From: Acanthornis magna
Lineage: Eukaryota > Chordata > Aves > Passeriformes > Acanthizidae
Assembly (NCBI GenBank): GCA_036785705.1
Contig: JAWUZG010000018.1
Location: forward strand, 9,335,501 to 9,399,500
Direction of reading: 5' to 3'
Length of the DNA stretch: 64,000 nt
Part shown: positions 12,853-23,830 of the stretch, piece after piece
Numbering within the stretch: position 1 is the first letter of the stretch
Layout: the number at the start of each line of letters is the position of its first letter
Program-made: the position numbers and the translations under genes
Notes under the pieces: generated by a model
Databases searched by the model: none
What the model was told of the DNA's origin: nothing
Seen by the model: the letters and a program-made list of their open reading frames with translations, nothing else

Positions 12853-15229
12853 AAACTAGGTATTTAGGATAAGAATTAATATTCAGTGTCTGGCAAAATA
12901 TTCAACATTTTCCTCTAGAATAATAATCTTTTTAAACATGGTAGGACCTTTTTGCAGGTCAATCACAGTTTTCAGGCAAGCTGTAATTTAAATCTGCTCC
13001 ATTCTGCATCTAATGTAGATGTTTCACTGAAAAATAATTAAAACTAACCACACTACTTGCGTCTCTTTGCCTGTCAGACACAGACCACTGTTGTGCATGC
13101 ACATTGCTAATCTCAGGAAAAGAAGCCTTGCAGAAAGGACAAGGAGGTGACGAAGCAATTGCCCGCAGTGGGTGATTTGAAGAGTTGTAATAAAGAGGCG
13201 CTCCCTGCTCACACTATCTTCATCTCACCTGAGCTCCTATTTGGTGACTCACTTTCATTGCCTACACCACCCTTTAGGCTAATAATGGAAATAGATAGAT
13301 CTCCTGGTAAGCAACAGACAGTATATCAGAGCTATCGACTATATCTCTGCTTTTTCAGCACCAAGATGGTTCAGTTTGTTCATCAAAAGGGTGTCAGCTT
13401 GTTTAATCTCCTTTATCAGCCCTGCTTCCATCTCAAAGCTTGCAAAGGCTCCTGCTCCTTAAATTGCTGCCTTCATCTGAGCCAATGCAGTGCATATTTC
13501 CCTTTTCTACAAAATAATGTTTCGATGCCAAAGAGAGGGAGCATGAGAGAGAGGAATAATCTTGGCACTCGTTCAGGTTGTTGCAAAGAAAAAGAAGGGA
13601 AAAAAACCCAGACTGCCAATGGGGATTTCCTCTCTAATAAGCCAGATGGCATCATAGGATGCTTGGGGAGACTGTTTCTGTCTAATTCTCTTCAGTAGCA
13701 GAAACTGCCAAGGCCTGGCCTTTGTGGTAAAACCGGTGACTAGCTATTTTATATTCTTTCTCTTTGCTGTGCATGCTGTCCCCACCTGTCACTAATGCCT
13801 TTGTAATGCAGTCTGTGCCTGATACAGGCTCCTTCCCCTCCTTTCTCTGCCTCACTTCTGGATTCCAAATAATATTTTCTTTCCACCTACACCAGAAACA
13901 TGGCTGCAACATTTGCTTTATATCCTGGTGACATCAAGATAATTCCTTTCTTCAAGTGCAGAACATTTCACATAACGTGGGGAAAACCAGCTGTGAAATT
14001 TCTAAAGGTTGCCATCCTGGCAAGAGACCAAAGCAGGGGTCGACACAGGGAAATGGGGAGCTGGTGTTCTGTCAAACACAGACATTCAGAAGCTCAGATA
14101 TCAAGATGGATAACCCACTTGAATTTCTGGTTGAGGTTACAAGGATTTTTTAAATCTATATTTATAAATTTTATTTATATACATATCTATCTATCCACTT
14201 CAATTTTTTCTTTTCATACCTGCAAAACTTTGGTGTTTCTGTTGCATTCTGAAATGTGGGCTCAATCTCTCTGCATACCAGATGGATAGTAGAGACTTGG
14301 TATTCCAAAAAGATAGAAAACCTTCTAGAAATCTCGTCTGTGATTGCTGGGATGTTTTTGGTTCCTTGGAGTCAGATCCATAAGCTGTCTGCTTGCCTTG
14401 AGGGCTTGTATATCCACTGTAAGGACTAAATTGTTTTTCCTTTCCAGAAGCAGTCCTATCATGTATTCAGCATGGAGCACTTAGATATTTTAAACTCAAT
14501 CTTTGCTGAGAGCAAAGTAGCATTTTCCCACAACTTTCTGAAGCTGCTTCATTCTTTTTGACATAGTTCTTTGTCTCCAAGTAGTCATCATGTGCAGATA
14601 TCACTGCAGCAGAGTAAAGAAATACAACCCAGAGTATCATTTCATATAGGCAATAAAGCTGCTAATGGCTGCTGTAGCAAAGGCACTTACAAAACTTTGC
14701 ATGCTGTGCTGGTAAGGAAGGCGCAGAGCTAATGCAGAGACGTCGGCTGAGATACAGACAGCGCTGGTTGGCAAAAACAGGACTGCAAGAGTCATAAAAA
14801 TAGCAACATTTATAATCTGATAACGACTTGTTCATTGATACACTGTCAACTCGGATAATCTAAAGACAATCAGAAATTATTTTCTTTATCTAGGTACAAA
14901 ATAGCAGCAAACAGGCTTACAGGATTTTTCTAAGATGTAATATTTCACTACTTCTTGGAAGTAAAGCCATGCAGATAGCCTGTCCCATTGAGCAGCTGAT
15001 GAATGTTTCAAGATATAAATATTGGGGTTTTTTCCAATTAAATAAAGATGTACCTTTCCCACATTTTTGGATGAATAACAACAGTCTATGTCACAGCAGG
15101 TTTACTCTTTCAATGTATGAAGAGAAATCTGAGGACTGGCAAGTTAAAAACGGCAACCAACTTCCTGCTCCTCTCCCCAGCAGATTTCTGCTACTCTGGC
15201 AGCAAAACAGAAGCCACACCCTGAAATGA
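12853..15229. other. Unique stretch holding the longest open frame, no gene supported
   Basis: A plus-strand frame of 183 codons at 13147-13698 is the longest in the window. Its translation shows no domain, signal peptide or repeat that I recognise, its start has no convincing context, and one frame of this length is expected by chance in a region this size. A short tetranucleotide-like patch lies at about 14180-14197. Nothing else was recognised. Confidence 0.45.
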
Positions 15230-15760
15230 AGCCCTGCACGGTGGCAGGCCTGGTCCCAAAGCATCGTGAGAAGACTGGAGAGAGCCTCCAGCTCAGCTGC
15301 AGCTGGGACTGGGGACAACATTTGGTAGAAAGGGTCTCTCGGCAGCACCCAACAAAGGCAGGCTCGGCCCTGGGGGATCCGGATGGTGCCCTGTGAAGCA
15401 GAATGATGGGCTCCCCCAGCACCCAGCACGCTGTCCCCTGAGGGGGAGAGCCCAAACACCCCCACCAGGTCCCCGTGCAGCCCCTGTGCCCTCAGCAGTG
15501 CTTTTCCCTGCTCCAGCCCTGCCGCATCACTCGCTGGCGCCGGCGCAGCTGTGCACACCCCGCCATGCCTGGGCTCCCCTCCTGACTGGCCCTCCGCCCA
15601 CAGCACAGCAGATTACAGTTCCCAGAACTGCTCTCCAGGGCCAGGATGAGCAGGAAATCAGGATTTCTTGACACTGGTCTAATGCTGGAAGAGAGACCAG
15701 CCAGGCAGAACTGATGGGGCCTAAAGATAGCTTAACATCAGCTCTCGCCGAGTGCGTTGC
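15230..15760. other. GC-rich islet with antisense 171-codon frame
   Basis: GC-rich patch with scattered CpGs, densest near 15535-15565. Several overlapping frames result, including a 171-codon minus-strand frame (15091-15606). The translations are rich in Ala, Gly, Ser and Pro, as expected from GC-rich noncoding DNA, and match nothing I know. It is too short and CpG-poor to call a promoter island. Confidence 0.4.
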
Positions 15761-16488
15761 TCTGCTAAAAAGCATTGCAGCCAAGGCAAAACCCAAAATC
15801 CAAGCCATAATAATGCAATAACAACACAGCCATTTTTTTCTGCTCCCAGCTGTGTGTTGAGTGCTGTTTCATGTTTACGACCCCATCACTATTCGGTACA
15901 GGTTGCCCATCACCATGGTCAGCATTCCCGGCTCTGCTCCCAAGGGTCGGTGCAAGCTGGTGCTGCCAGCAGCCTGTGCCTGCCTCTGCAGGGGCTTTCC
16001 TGGGCTCCAGGTGATCCCATGTACTGCCTTGGGAGCACATCCAAAAGCAAGAAAAAGAAATCCTTCCACCCCACCAACAATTTTTAAACCCAATATAGAG
16101 CACACCAGACTGACCTTAGCTTTCAGTGAGATGTTTATTTTTATTCTGGTGAGCTTTATCCTTAAAAAAACCTCTGAATTTGCCCTAACTCAGGTTTACT
16201 TGGGTTAGAAGTTACAGATGACAGCTGGGCAGACTTCAGCAAAATTATATGTTTGTTCATTCGCACAGAGTTTTGGTTAATTATGCAATGAAAGATGTAG
16301 TTTAGAATCAGGACAACAGGAATAGCTATATCACAGTAAATTAGTGGGATACTTCTGGGACATTAATGGAATCAGATGACAATATCTGTGTTGGTTTAGG
16401 AAAGCTCTATATTTTGCCTCCAAAAAGTTCCTTTGCCAATTGCAGTAAAGTTCATGTTGTCAGCTCCATAAGATAACATCTATTTTCT
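15761..16488. other. Unique stretch, no gene seen
   Basis: Overlapping short frames at 15752-16208 on both strands follow from local GC content. No family was recognised and no repeat was identified. Confidence 0.45.
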
Positions 16489-16535
16489 AAATATATATAT
16501 TATATATATAAATATAATAATATATAAATATATTT
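16489..16535. repeat. AT dinucleotide-rich low-complexity tract
   Basis: Nearly pure A and T with interrupted (AT)n runs. Self-complementary and prone to slippage. Confidence 0.9.
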
Positions 16536-18028
16536 CCACTAATTTCCCCATACTATTGAACATCTGTGAATCCTTCCATACTCCAGGCATTTGGGTTTCC
16601 TCCTCTATAAAAACAATGCTGATTTGGGAGGCAGTGACCATTAAATGTAGAAGTAAACTCTCTGCTGTGGGAGATTTCTGTTTCAACTACATGATTATAA
16701 AAGTAAGCTTTCAGGAAATCTGGAAGCATATTGTCTCTGAGGCAAGAGAAACCTTTTGTGGAACACAGGATTTTTGAAAATTTGTATAAATGGCAAGGTC
16801 TACCCTTTGATTGTATTTGTGAACTGGGCTTACCTATGGAGACCCTTCCATGAAAGGATATTCAGTAGAGCTCTGCTATTGATTGTGTCTGTCAAATACC
16901 TGGGAAATGCAAAGTGTCTCTTGGAAGGCCTAACGCAGTGAGGGGAAGGAGCTCGGGTTGAAGCTGCATTATTACAATTTTTAAACTGCAGTCTTGCTGT
17001 TCTGACAATGCACATAATTTTAATGTGTGAACACAGTACCATGAGACCTCTTATCAATATGTTCACTATGCAAGTGGAAGCTTAGAAAACTTCAAAGCAA
17101 GTTGATAAATTTCCATAAAAGTGTTGCCAGCCCATAATCAGATGGCTAGGAATTCCCAGTTGCACCAAAGATAAAAACTGATGATATTAATTTGTCCTTG
17201 TTTGAACCAAGCACTCGTACTGAAATCAGCAGTACCCATATGTACTAATATCAGTCCTTTGCCTGCAAAAGCTGTTTTTCTACCAGTCCACAGATTTAGG
17301 GATTTTCTTTATTTCTCTTTCAAAGAGTGAAAATTAAAAGAGAACATAAAACAAAAACTCAAAGGACTCCATTCCATTTAGATTGAAGTTGTTTTTATTC
17401 GGCAAGCCAAAACCTGCCTTTGGCCTTTATTTGACTTTCTCAAAGTCAGTCTACTGCTTCCTTTTCTAAAATTCAAAGGCAGTACCTATTGGTGAGATAC
17501 CATGTTCTTACTCAGTTGCTTCTAAAGCAATTCTGCAAAACATACTCTGTAATTTTTCCAAATCTGGAAACTGAACATTTGTTTTATGACTTGTTCCCAC
17601 CAGGAAGAATCCAAATCAAAACCTTCCTCCCACCTCAATTTTGTGTTTTTCCTTTTCCATGACTGCCTCACAAGTGCAGGCAGCTGCAAGCCTGAGAACA
17701 TGGACATTTAATGTATTTTTTTAAGATGGAAAGGCTTACACCATAGGAGAGCTAATTAAAGTTACTTTGTAGTGAAAAAGAATGTCATAGAAAAATCCAA
17801 TTTAACTGAGAAGATAGAGAAACGTAAAGACAAAGCCAAAGTCTTTTTCTAAACTTCCTTTAAAGAGAAACTTACCAACAGGATTCAGAAGGTTTCTGCA
17901 GTTTCATCCAGTTCCCTTTTGCCCCCCACTCCCTGCCCTGAATTATTAAATTAAAGGCCAGAAAGCCTCGCTTTGCCAGTTTTGTTCATCTTAGTTGATT
18001 TATGTAGTTACCATCTGGGTTTTTTTCC
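16536..18028. other. Unique AT-rich stretch, no gene seen
   Basis: No repeat family, RNA gene or coding frame recognised. Confidence 0.5.
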
Positions 18029-18063
18029 TTTGTTTGTTTGCTTGTTTGTTTTGTTGTTTTTTT
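18029..18063 (+). repeat. Imperfect (TTTG)n microsatellite
   Basis: Repeated tttg units interrupted by one c and ending in a T run. Simple-sequence repeat. Confidence 0.85.
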
Positions 18064-19146
18064 CCCTGGATGGAAATGTATTGAAAAGCCTTTCCCCTTG
18101 ACAAGAAAGCACCGAGGAATGAAGGATCCATGCTCGTTCCCAGCAGGTTGCTGCCCATCATCCCCTGGTAGCAGTGTTTTCCTTCTCCGAGCTCCCAAAC
18201 CCAGGTGGGCAGAGCAGGAGCTCAGGCAGTCAGGACTCCAGAAGTGATTTGGGAATAGCAGCATTGCTCAGCACCTGCCCTGCATCACTCAGGCACAGGA
18301 GGGAAATAATCTGTCCTGGCACAGCAGAAAATGCTGCTCCTTCTGCCTCATCTGGGGGATGAAGGTAACACCACAGTGTCAGACAGCTGCTACAGCAGAC
18401 CCTGCAGTTCCTATAAGCCCCATGTAGTGATTTAATTTTTACAGTTGTTTACTTAAAGGCTTCACTTTTAATAATTCTGGGAGAAGGATCAAAGCCAAGC
18501 AGGGGAGCCTCTAGCATTTTCTCCTGCCTATTTTCTGCACTGGCACAAAGAGGAAGAAGGCATTTCCACAAGGTCCTGACTCAAGTATAAAAATAAAATT
18601 TACATTTATCATATTTGAAGGCAGCCAAGGAAAACTGACCTCATGGTATGAACTCTAAGAAAGCTCAGGGGGGAGAAATTAAAACAATTAGTAGTAATTA
18701 CCACCAAAATTATGATACTGAATAGGACAGTGCCTAATAATGAGAGGTCGCAATTACTAATGCGCCCTTCTGTATGCTCATTTGTCTTCTCAGGATTGTA
18801 GTCATTTGTGTTGTCCTTTTGCACAGCAGGATCCCCAGTGCCACTCCTTTCCCTTTCATAAGAAATTCACAATGAACAAGGGTTCAACATGTTCAGAGGA
18901 GCAGTTTGTGCCTTCGGAGGACTTGGATTAATATGGGCTTTACTTTTAGTCTCTTTGTAAAGAAACTTTACTGCATCTGAGCTTTATTGTCTTTAAATTT
19001 ATATGTTACAAGGGAACACAGCTAAAGGGTGAGCAAAACTGCATTAATTTTTATTCTCATCCAAATAAACGGAACCAGAATCAAACTTTCCATTCTTCTT
19101 CAGGCACACAGGCTTTGCGCACACTAGGAGGGTTTATCAGTGGATT
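18064..19146. other. Unique stretch, no gene seen
   Basis: A mildly GC-richer part at 18110-18360 carries short overlapping frames only. The rest is AT-rich and unremarkable up to the target-site duplication of the CR1 insertion. Confidence 0.5.
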
Positions 19147-19163
19147 TTACTGATGGAGCCAAT
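19147..19163. repeat. Left copy of 17-bp target-site duplication
   Basis: The string ttactgatggagccaat is repeated exactly at 19491-19507. The two copies abut the two ends of the CR1 fragment, which is the expected layout of a retrotransposition target-site duplication. Confidence 0.85.
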
Positions 19164-19490
19164 TCATAGAATGGTTTGGGCTGGAAGAGACCTTAAAGAC
19201 AGAGTTGGACCGAGTTCCAACACCTCACCATGGGCATGGGCATCTTCCACCAGACCAGGTTCCTCCAAGCCCTGTCCAGCCTGGCCTTAAACACTTCCAG
19301 GGGTGAGGCACATATGCACTCTCTGGGGAACAACTTCCAGCGCCTCACCACCCTCATCGTTAAAAAGTTCTTCCTTCTATGTAATCTAAATCTAACCTCT
19401 GCCAATTTAAAGCCATCACCCCTTGTCCTATCTCTACATGCCCTCATAAAAAGTCCCTCTCTGAGTTTTTTGTAGACCCCCTTATTCAAG
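19164..19490 (-). mobile_element. 5'-truncated CR1 LINE with C-terminal ORF2 still open
   Basis: On the minus strand this ends in the CR1 3' signature: plus-strand tcatagaatggtttgggctg at 19164-19183 is the reverse complement of the CR1 tail and octamer. Read on the minus strand from 19490, the frame is open to a stop at the usual CR1 stop position (19193). It gives the CR1 ORF2 C-terminal pattern, including FRLHRRKNF, RVVRRWKLFPRE and LEVFKARLD. This part of ORF2 lies after the reverse transcriptase domain. Only the last 300 or so bases of the element are present, as is usual for CR1 because reverse transcription often stops early. Compared with the consensus I remember, there is a small deletion and a 7-bp insertion just before the stop. 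It cannot move on its own. Confidence 0.92.
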
Positions 19491-19507
19491 TTACTGATGG
19501 AGCCAAT
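19491..19507. repeat. Right copy of 17-bp target-site duplication
   Basis: Exact second copy of the 19147-19163 string, directly after the truncated 5' end of the minus-strand CR1. Confidence 0.85.
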
Positions 19508-20588
19508 ATAGCTAGGACAAAAATAAACCCTTTTCGTGACATCACAGTATAAAAGTGTTTGCACAAATTTTTTTATCAGACTAGCAATCCTGATAATTTA
19601 ATGCACTCATTTTTGGGACTTGAAACTCAGGATTGTCTAGAGAGGTCACCTACACTATATGTCTACTCTGAAACATTTTTACAGATTCATGGTAATTCTG
19701 CAATTCGTAACATTGGTCCAAAAGCAAATCAGCACAAAGACATCTTGTTACTTAAAACTTCTTAATCAGAAAAAAAAAAAAAAAAAAGGCATTTTGGGTC
19801 AACCCATATCTACTTAATCAAAATGTTTTCTTTCAGCATAAATATGAAAGTAAACTTCAAAAAGTAACATTAAAATGATAAATTACGTTATTCTATTCCA
19901 GAAAATTCATAACACATTATATCAACTCTATTTAAGCCATTTTTCACAGCCGGATCTCATTCAAATCAATACTGTCTTGAAGGACATTTCTATTTCAACA
20001 TCACAGCATTTTTCACAGGACAATTATTAAAAAAAAAATTGCCATAGCTAAAAGTGGACATAGCAGTAAAAAAACACACAATGAACATAGTGCATTATGT
20101 TGTTTATAATCTAGAGATAACAACAAAGTTTAAAAAAGATCTAAAAGTTCAAGACAAGTTATTCCAAGGAATCGCTATCTGATATGGTGTAGACAAACAA
20201 CAAACTTCTTTCCTCTTATAGATCCGTAAGTGTCAGTTCAATCACCTCCATTCTGGAGGCTACAGCCTTCATCAGAGGGCTGGCAAAGCAGACTGTCACA
20301 GCACTCTAATTTACTTCAGGAAAAATCAATTAAGATAGCTTAAGTGACTTTAACTGGGAAATTGCTGGGGACAGTAATCACCACTGCAGACAGTGATGAG
20401 TACACAGGAATGGCAACTTCTTCCATCAACATGTTGGTACCAAAGTGGGCATCTTTCCATTGCTTCAACATCTGAGCCAAAGCCCACTCAAATCAACAAG
20501 ATTTCCAGAATTAAAGAGGTAGAATGAGTCTGTATTCAATATTTGGCTAGAAAGCAATGCTTCTCAAGGTGTTCCTTTGTCATGCTTT
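19508..20588. other. Unique AT-rich stretch with an 18-A run
   Basis: An uninterrupted run of 18 A lies at 19770-19787. The bases before it do not resemble a processed transcript and no flanking direct repeat was seen, so it is a simple A tract rather than the tail of a retrogene. Nothing else was recognised. Confidence 0.5.
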
Positions 20589-20617
20589 TATATATATATA
20601 TATATATATTTATATAT
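20589..20617. repeat. (TA)n microsatellite
   Basis: About ten TA units, one extra T, then three more TA units. Self-complementary and likely polymorphic. Confidence 0.9.
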
Positions 20618-22439
20618 GTAGTTGCCCAGGCACTCTTGTGATTGAGTAAACTAGATTAAAAGAGAATGTCTTGATAAAGTCAACATTGCGTGTCTGAATC
20701 AGTACCATAGAAAACAACAAATGTCACTCTGCTGCTTCTGCCACTTCAGCACCACTTTAAAGGTCACTAATTCCTTGAGAAGCTGCCATAAATAGCCTGC
20801 TTCTCATACAGAAATGTTCTGCCAAAATATTAACTCAGAGTTGCCTTTTATTTTCACCTTCAGTCATCAATACTTTTTGACAATCCTTTGCTAGAACATG
20901 CTTTCCATCTTAACACCTTATTAATTCCATGGCTACATCTTTCCCCATACTCCCACAGTAATTGCCACACTCCCACTCAAGTTTCACTGACACCAAGAAG
21001 TGGAAAGCATTCTTCCCAGATGGGAAACTCTCTTTGTAGTGATGTGACTCCTGGTGATAGAGCTATGTTTGTGTTATTCCTTCCCAAAAATTAAACTACA
21101 CCAGCAAAACTGGTTTTTTTATGTTTGTTTAAATTGAGTCTACACTAATGCTATTGACAGTATTAAAATGGTGGAGGGGGAAAAAAATTTACATCCAAAC
21201 GAAGCAGTTCAATAGGAACAGAGCCAGCACAAGCTTCCAAAGATTATGGAGGATGTTTTCAGAGAAAAACATGGGCACAGCAATCCTAACAGACACTGGA
21301 AAACATTACTGGACAGTAAACACTGAGCTGGAATAAGTGAAGGACTTTGCTTCAGGGAAAATACTGTAAGTAAAAGAAAAGTGGAAAGAAAGCAGCCATT
21401 CAGAAACTGTATTATTAGGTGTAGTCATATCATCAGAATATAATGAAACAAATACACAAATACAGGATATGGACAGGTCCCATATCCTGCCCCTCACTAG
21501 TGCAAGTGTGAACCTTGTTGGTCTAGAACTATAAAGGCTTAGAAAAATTTAGAAGATCTCACTGGATGAACCAGGTATAATAGACCAAATAATTACACTC
21601 AAATAAAGCACTGAAGATGCTTCTTTGAAACATTTTATACAGCCTTTTCATGCTTGCAAAAATTCCGAGCACTAGAAATAATCTAGGGGATAAAATGTAA
21701 GATGCAAGACATAAACCCTGAAAAGTATGCTACCCAAGGGATGAATACTGTAATTATCTAAAACCTGTTATGGTACTTAATAATGTGTGGCCTACCTGGA
21801 ATCAATAGGACTAACTCAGCAGGCAGACAGCAAAATCTGTACCTTAATTTCTTTTCTTACTTAAATTAAAAGACTCACTTTCTGTAGGATTTCCAAGGTC
21901 CTTGTAATCTTCAGACTTACTCTTGAAGTTTTCATTTTCTTCTGCTACTGAGCAAAGTCTTGTTTTCAAATTGGCAGCTTTGTGCTGTTGCCTCAATGAA
22001 TGATTGCAGCAACTTAAAGCCTGCAATGAAAACAGCAGCAGTTTAGGTGCAAAGCAAAATACAAGTAACAAGTAAATGTATCATGTAATTTCCACTGTCA
22101 TACAGCCCCTCCCCTACTAAAGGCCCTTTTCCACACCCTTCATCCCACAATCAATGACATATTTTCTTCTTGTTCCTCCTTCTTCCAGGAATGCTGCTAA
22201 GGTTCAAGGTGCCTGTGGGGACAGCAATATCACAGTGGAAATATTTGCGCTCATTTCTCAAAATGATAATGTTCATATTAAAAATATTTTCACATGCAAC
22301 TATTCAGCATATATTTCTATTTTTTTCTGTTTTGCTTCTCCTGTTAAAGCCGGTTAAGCTACTGGAAAAATTAGTTGAACAAGTGGAAAAGGTTGAAAGC
22401 ATTTCTTTAGAGCTCATCCCTGTATTCAGCTTTGGTATC
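20618..22439. other. Unique AT-rich stretch, no gene seen
   Basis: Only short frames and no recognised repeat. Confidence 0.5.
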
Positions 22440-22511
22440 TGAGTTTTGCTGACTCAGTTTTGCTGATTGAGTGGCTACCTTGACACTTTTCAGCCTGTGA
22501 TTAGTCACAGG
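22440..22511. repeat. Imperfect 14-bp tandem duplication and nearby small hairpin
   Basis: Units gagttttgctgact and cagttttgctgatt lie head to tail (about 22441-22468), differing at two positions. Further on, cctgtga (22494-22500) and tcacagg (22505-22511) form a perfect 7-bp stem with a 4-nt loop. Confidence 0.65.
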
Positions 22512-23199
22512 TAAGACTTTTATACAGTTGAGTCAGCTCTCACTCACCAAAAGATTCAGAAAGTTCTGAACATTGACATTTTTGGTTCAGATTAGTCTCA
22601 CTATTCCTGAGCTAGGCAGCTAAGCCCTCTGTGCAATATGGTAAGTACTTTGGACTGGCATCTACAGTTCTACTGCAGATGTCAGCTAGAAAAAGAAAAA
22701 AAGTCTTAAATCTCACCTCAAGGTGCTTCTGAGAGACACAGCATCACAGACGTTTTACCAATTTAGATTTTTTGTGTTTCCTTGTGATAGACAAGGGTGG
22801 GAAGGCTGTGCCACTCCCACATACACAACAGAAGAAAAATGGCCACACCTGATGACCCTAGCCAGGTGGTGAGGGGATACTGAAGACCCCTGCTCCAATT
22901 TCCTAACTCAAAATTTTTCATGTGTTGCATAAAGAAGCCTTGGAGAAGGAAGCAAACCCATGTCTCCCTTTACCCAAGCAAATACAAGTTTTATCGGGCA
23001 AGAGAATCCCATCAAGGCTTGCTTTCTTTGTTTCAATAACTGTCGATTTACTCCTTGAGCAGTGGGAATGGTGCTGGTGCTGCGGAGTTGCCCACAGATG
23101 TAATTCTCCTGGTGTGGGGGAGCTGGAGACCATGGGGACCCTGCAGACATTGCTGACGCTTCCCCAGTTCACGTAAGTGCTTCTGAGAACCCAGCGCAG
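22512..23199. other. Unique stretch beside a LINE relic
   Basis: No clear feature. A minus-strand frame of 150 codons (22918-23370) runs from here into the LINE relic at 23200. Only its first residues, inside the relic, resemble reverse transcriptase. The remainder does not match and is probably chance. Confidence 0.45.
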
Positions 23200-23400
23200 G
23201 GCCCTGAAAATTGACTCGGAGATCATTAGGGAGCCAGCAAAGTGCCTGCTACATGGATTGATGTTCTCTGAGAACTGCTGCAAAGGAAGCAGGTGGTTGC
23301 ATCTGCCAGCTGCAGTTTTTCCAGATTCTGCTTTGAAGGCAGGATGAATGTTGTTCCAATAATCAAGCACGCAGGCTGCAGAGATATATGACTAGGATGG
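23200..23400 (-). mobile_element. Ancient LINE relic, reverse-transcriptase C-terminal region (L3/CR1-like)
   Basis: Minus-strand translations show, in order, LDYWNN (23350-23367), KLQL (23307-23318) and ALCWLPND (about 23225-23245). These follow the order and spacing of the conserved LDYCN, KLQLVQN and LHWLP blocks that I know from reverse transcriptases of L3-type and other CR1-superfamily LINEs. The blocks lie in different frames, so at least two frameshifts have accumulated, and the Cys of LDYCN is Trp here. Stop codons also break the frame. No 3' tail or flanking duplication remains. It is a dead fragment much older than the CR1 copy at 19164. The family name is inferred from motifs. The alternative, chance agreement of three motifs in order over 150 bases, seems unlikely. 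Confidence 0.6.
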
Positions 23401-23639
23401 GTCCTAACTGGAAATGATGGGCTCTGCTGCTCTTGCAGGTAGTGAGGTCCAATATCAGCTGGGCTTACAGACAGTCTCATCTCTTGTGGGCTCCTCTGAA
23501 GTGCAATGCAGTTAATATTGCAAATAAACTGGGATTCTGGTTGCACAGCAAGAGGAATGTGTCCAACTGGCAGAGAGAATAAATACTTCTCCAAACAGGC
23601 AGTAATCAGTTAACATTACTCTAAAACAAACATTGAGAA
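23401..23639. other. Stretch upstream of the LINE relic, nothing further recognised
   Basis: The minus-strand frame covering the relic extends here to 23594, but its translation does not show further reverse-transcriptase motifs that I can identify. The relic may extend into this part beyond recognition. Confidence 0.35.
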
Positions 23640-23830
23640 AGCACAGCACTTTAGCAATTAAAGGTCCAAATTTGCAAAATTAATTAGTGTTTCCCACAGC
23701 ATAGCACTCTACTTATGAACAGCTCTATTGTAAATGTATGATGCTCTAATATGAAAAGAGAGCATTCTTATGTTAATTATCTAATTAACTAATCTGGGCA
23801 CAATTAGCAGCTGAAACAGCACAGCATTAC
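23640..23830. promoter_or_regulatory. Cluster of TAAT/ATTA cores, candidate conserved noncoding element
   Basis: Several homeodomain-type cores lie within about 160 bases, including taattag (about 23690) and two TAATTA-type sites in the stretch 23770-23792. There are no simple repeats. The regulatory call is inferred from motif density only, and AT-rich DNA produces such cores by chance. Confidence 0.25.

Noticed and set aside
15091..15606. 171-codon minus-strand frame in a GC-rich patch
   Set aside because: GC-rich composition removes stop codons on several frames at once. The translation is compositionally biased and unrecognised.
19770..19787. 18-A run as a possible retrogene tail
   Set aside because: The upstream sequence is not transcript-like and no flanking direct repeat was found.
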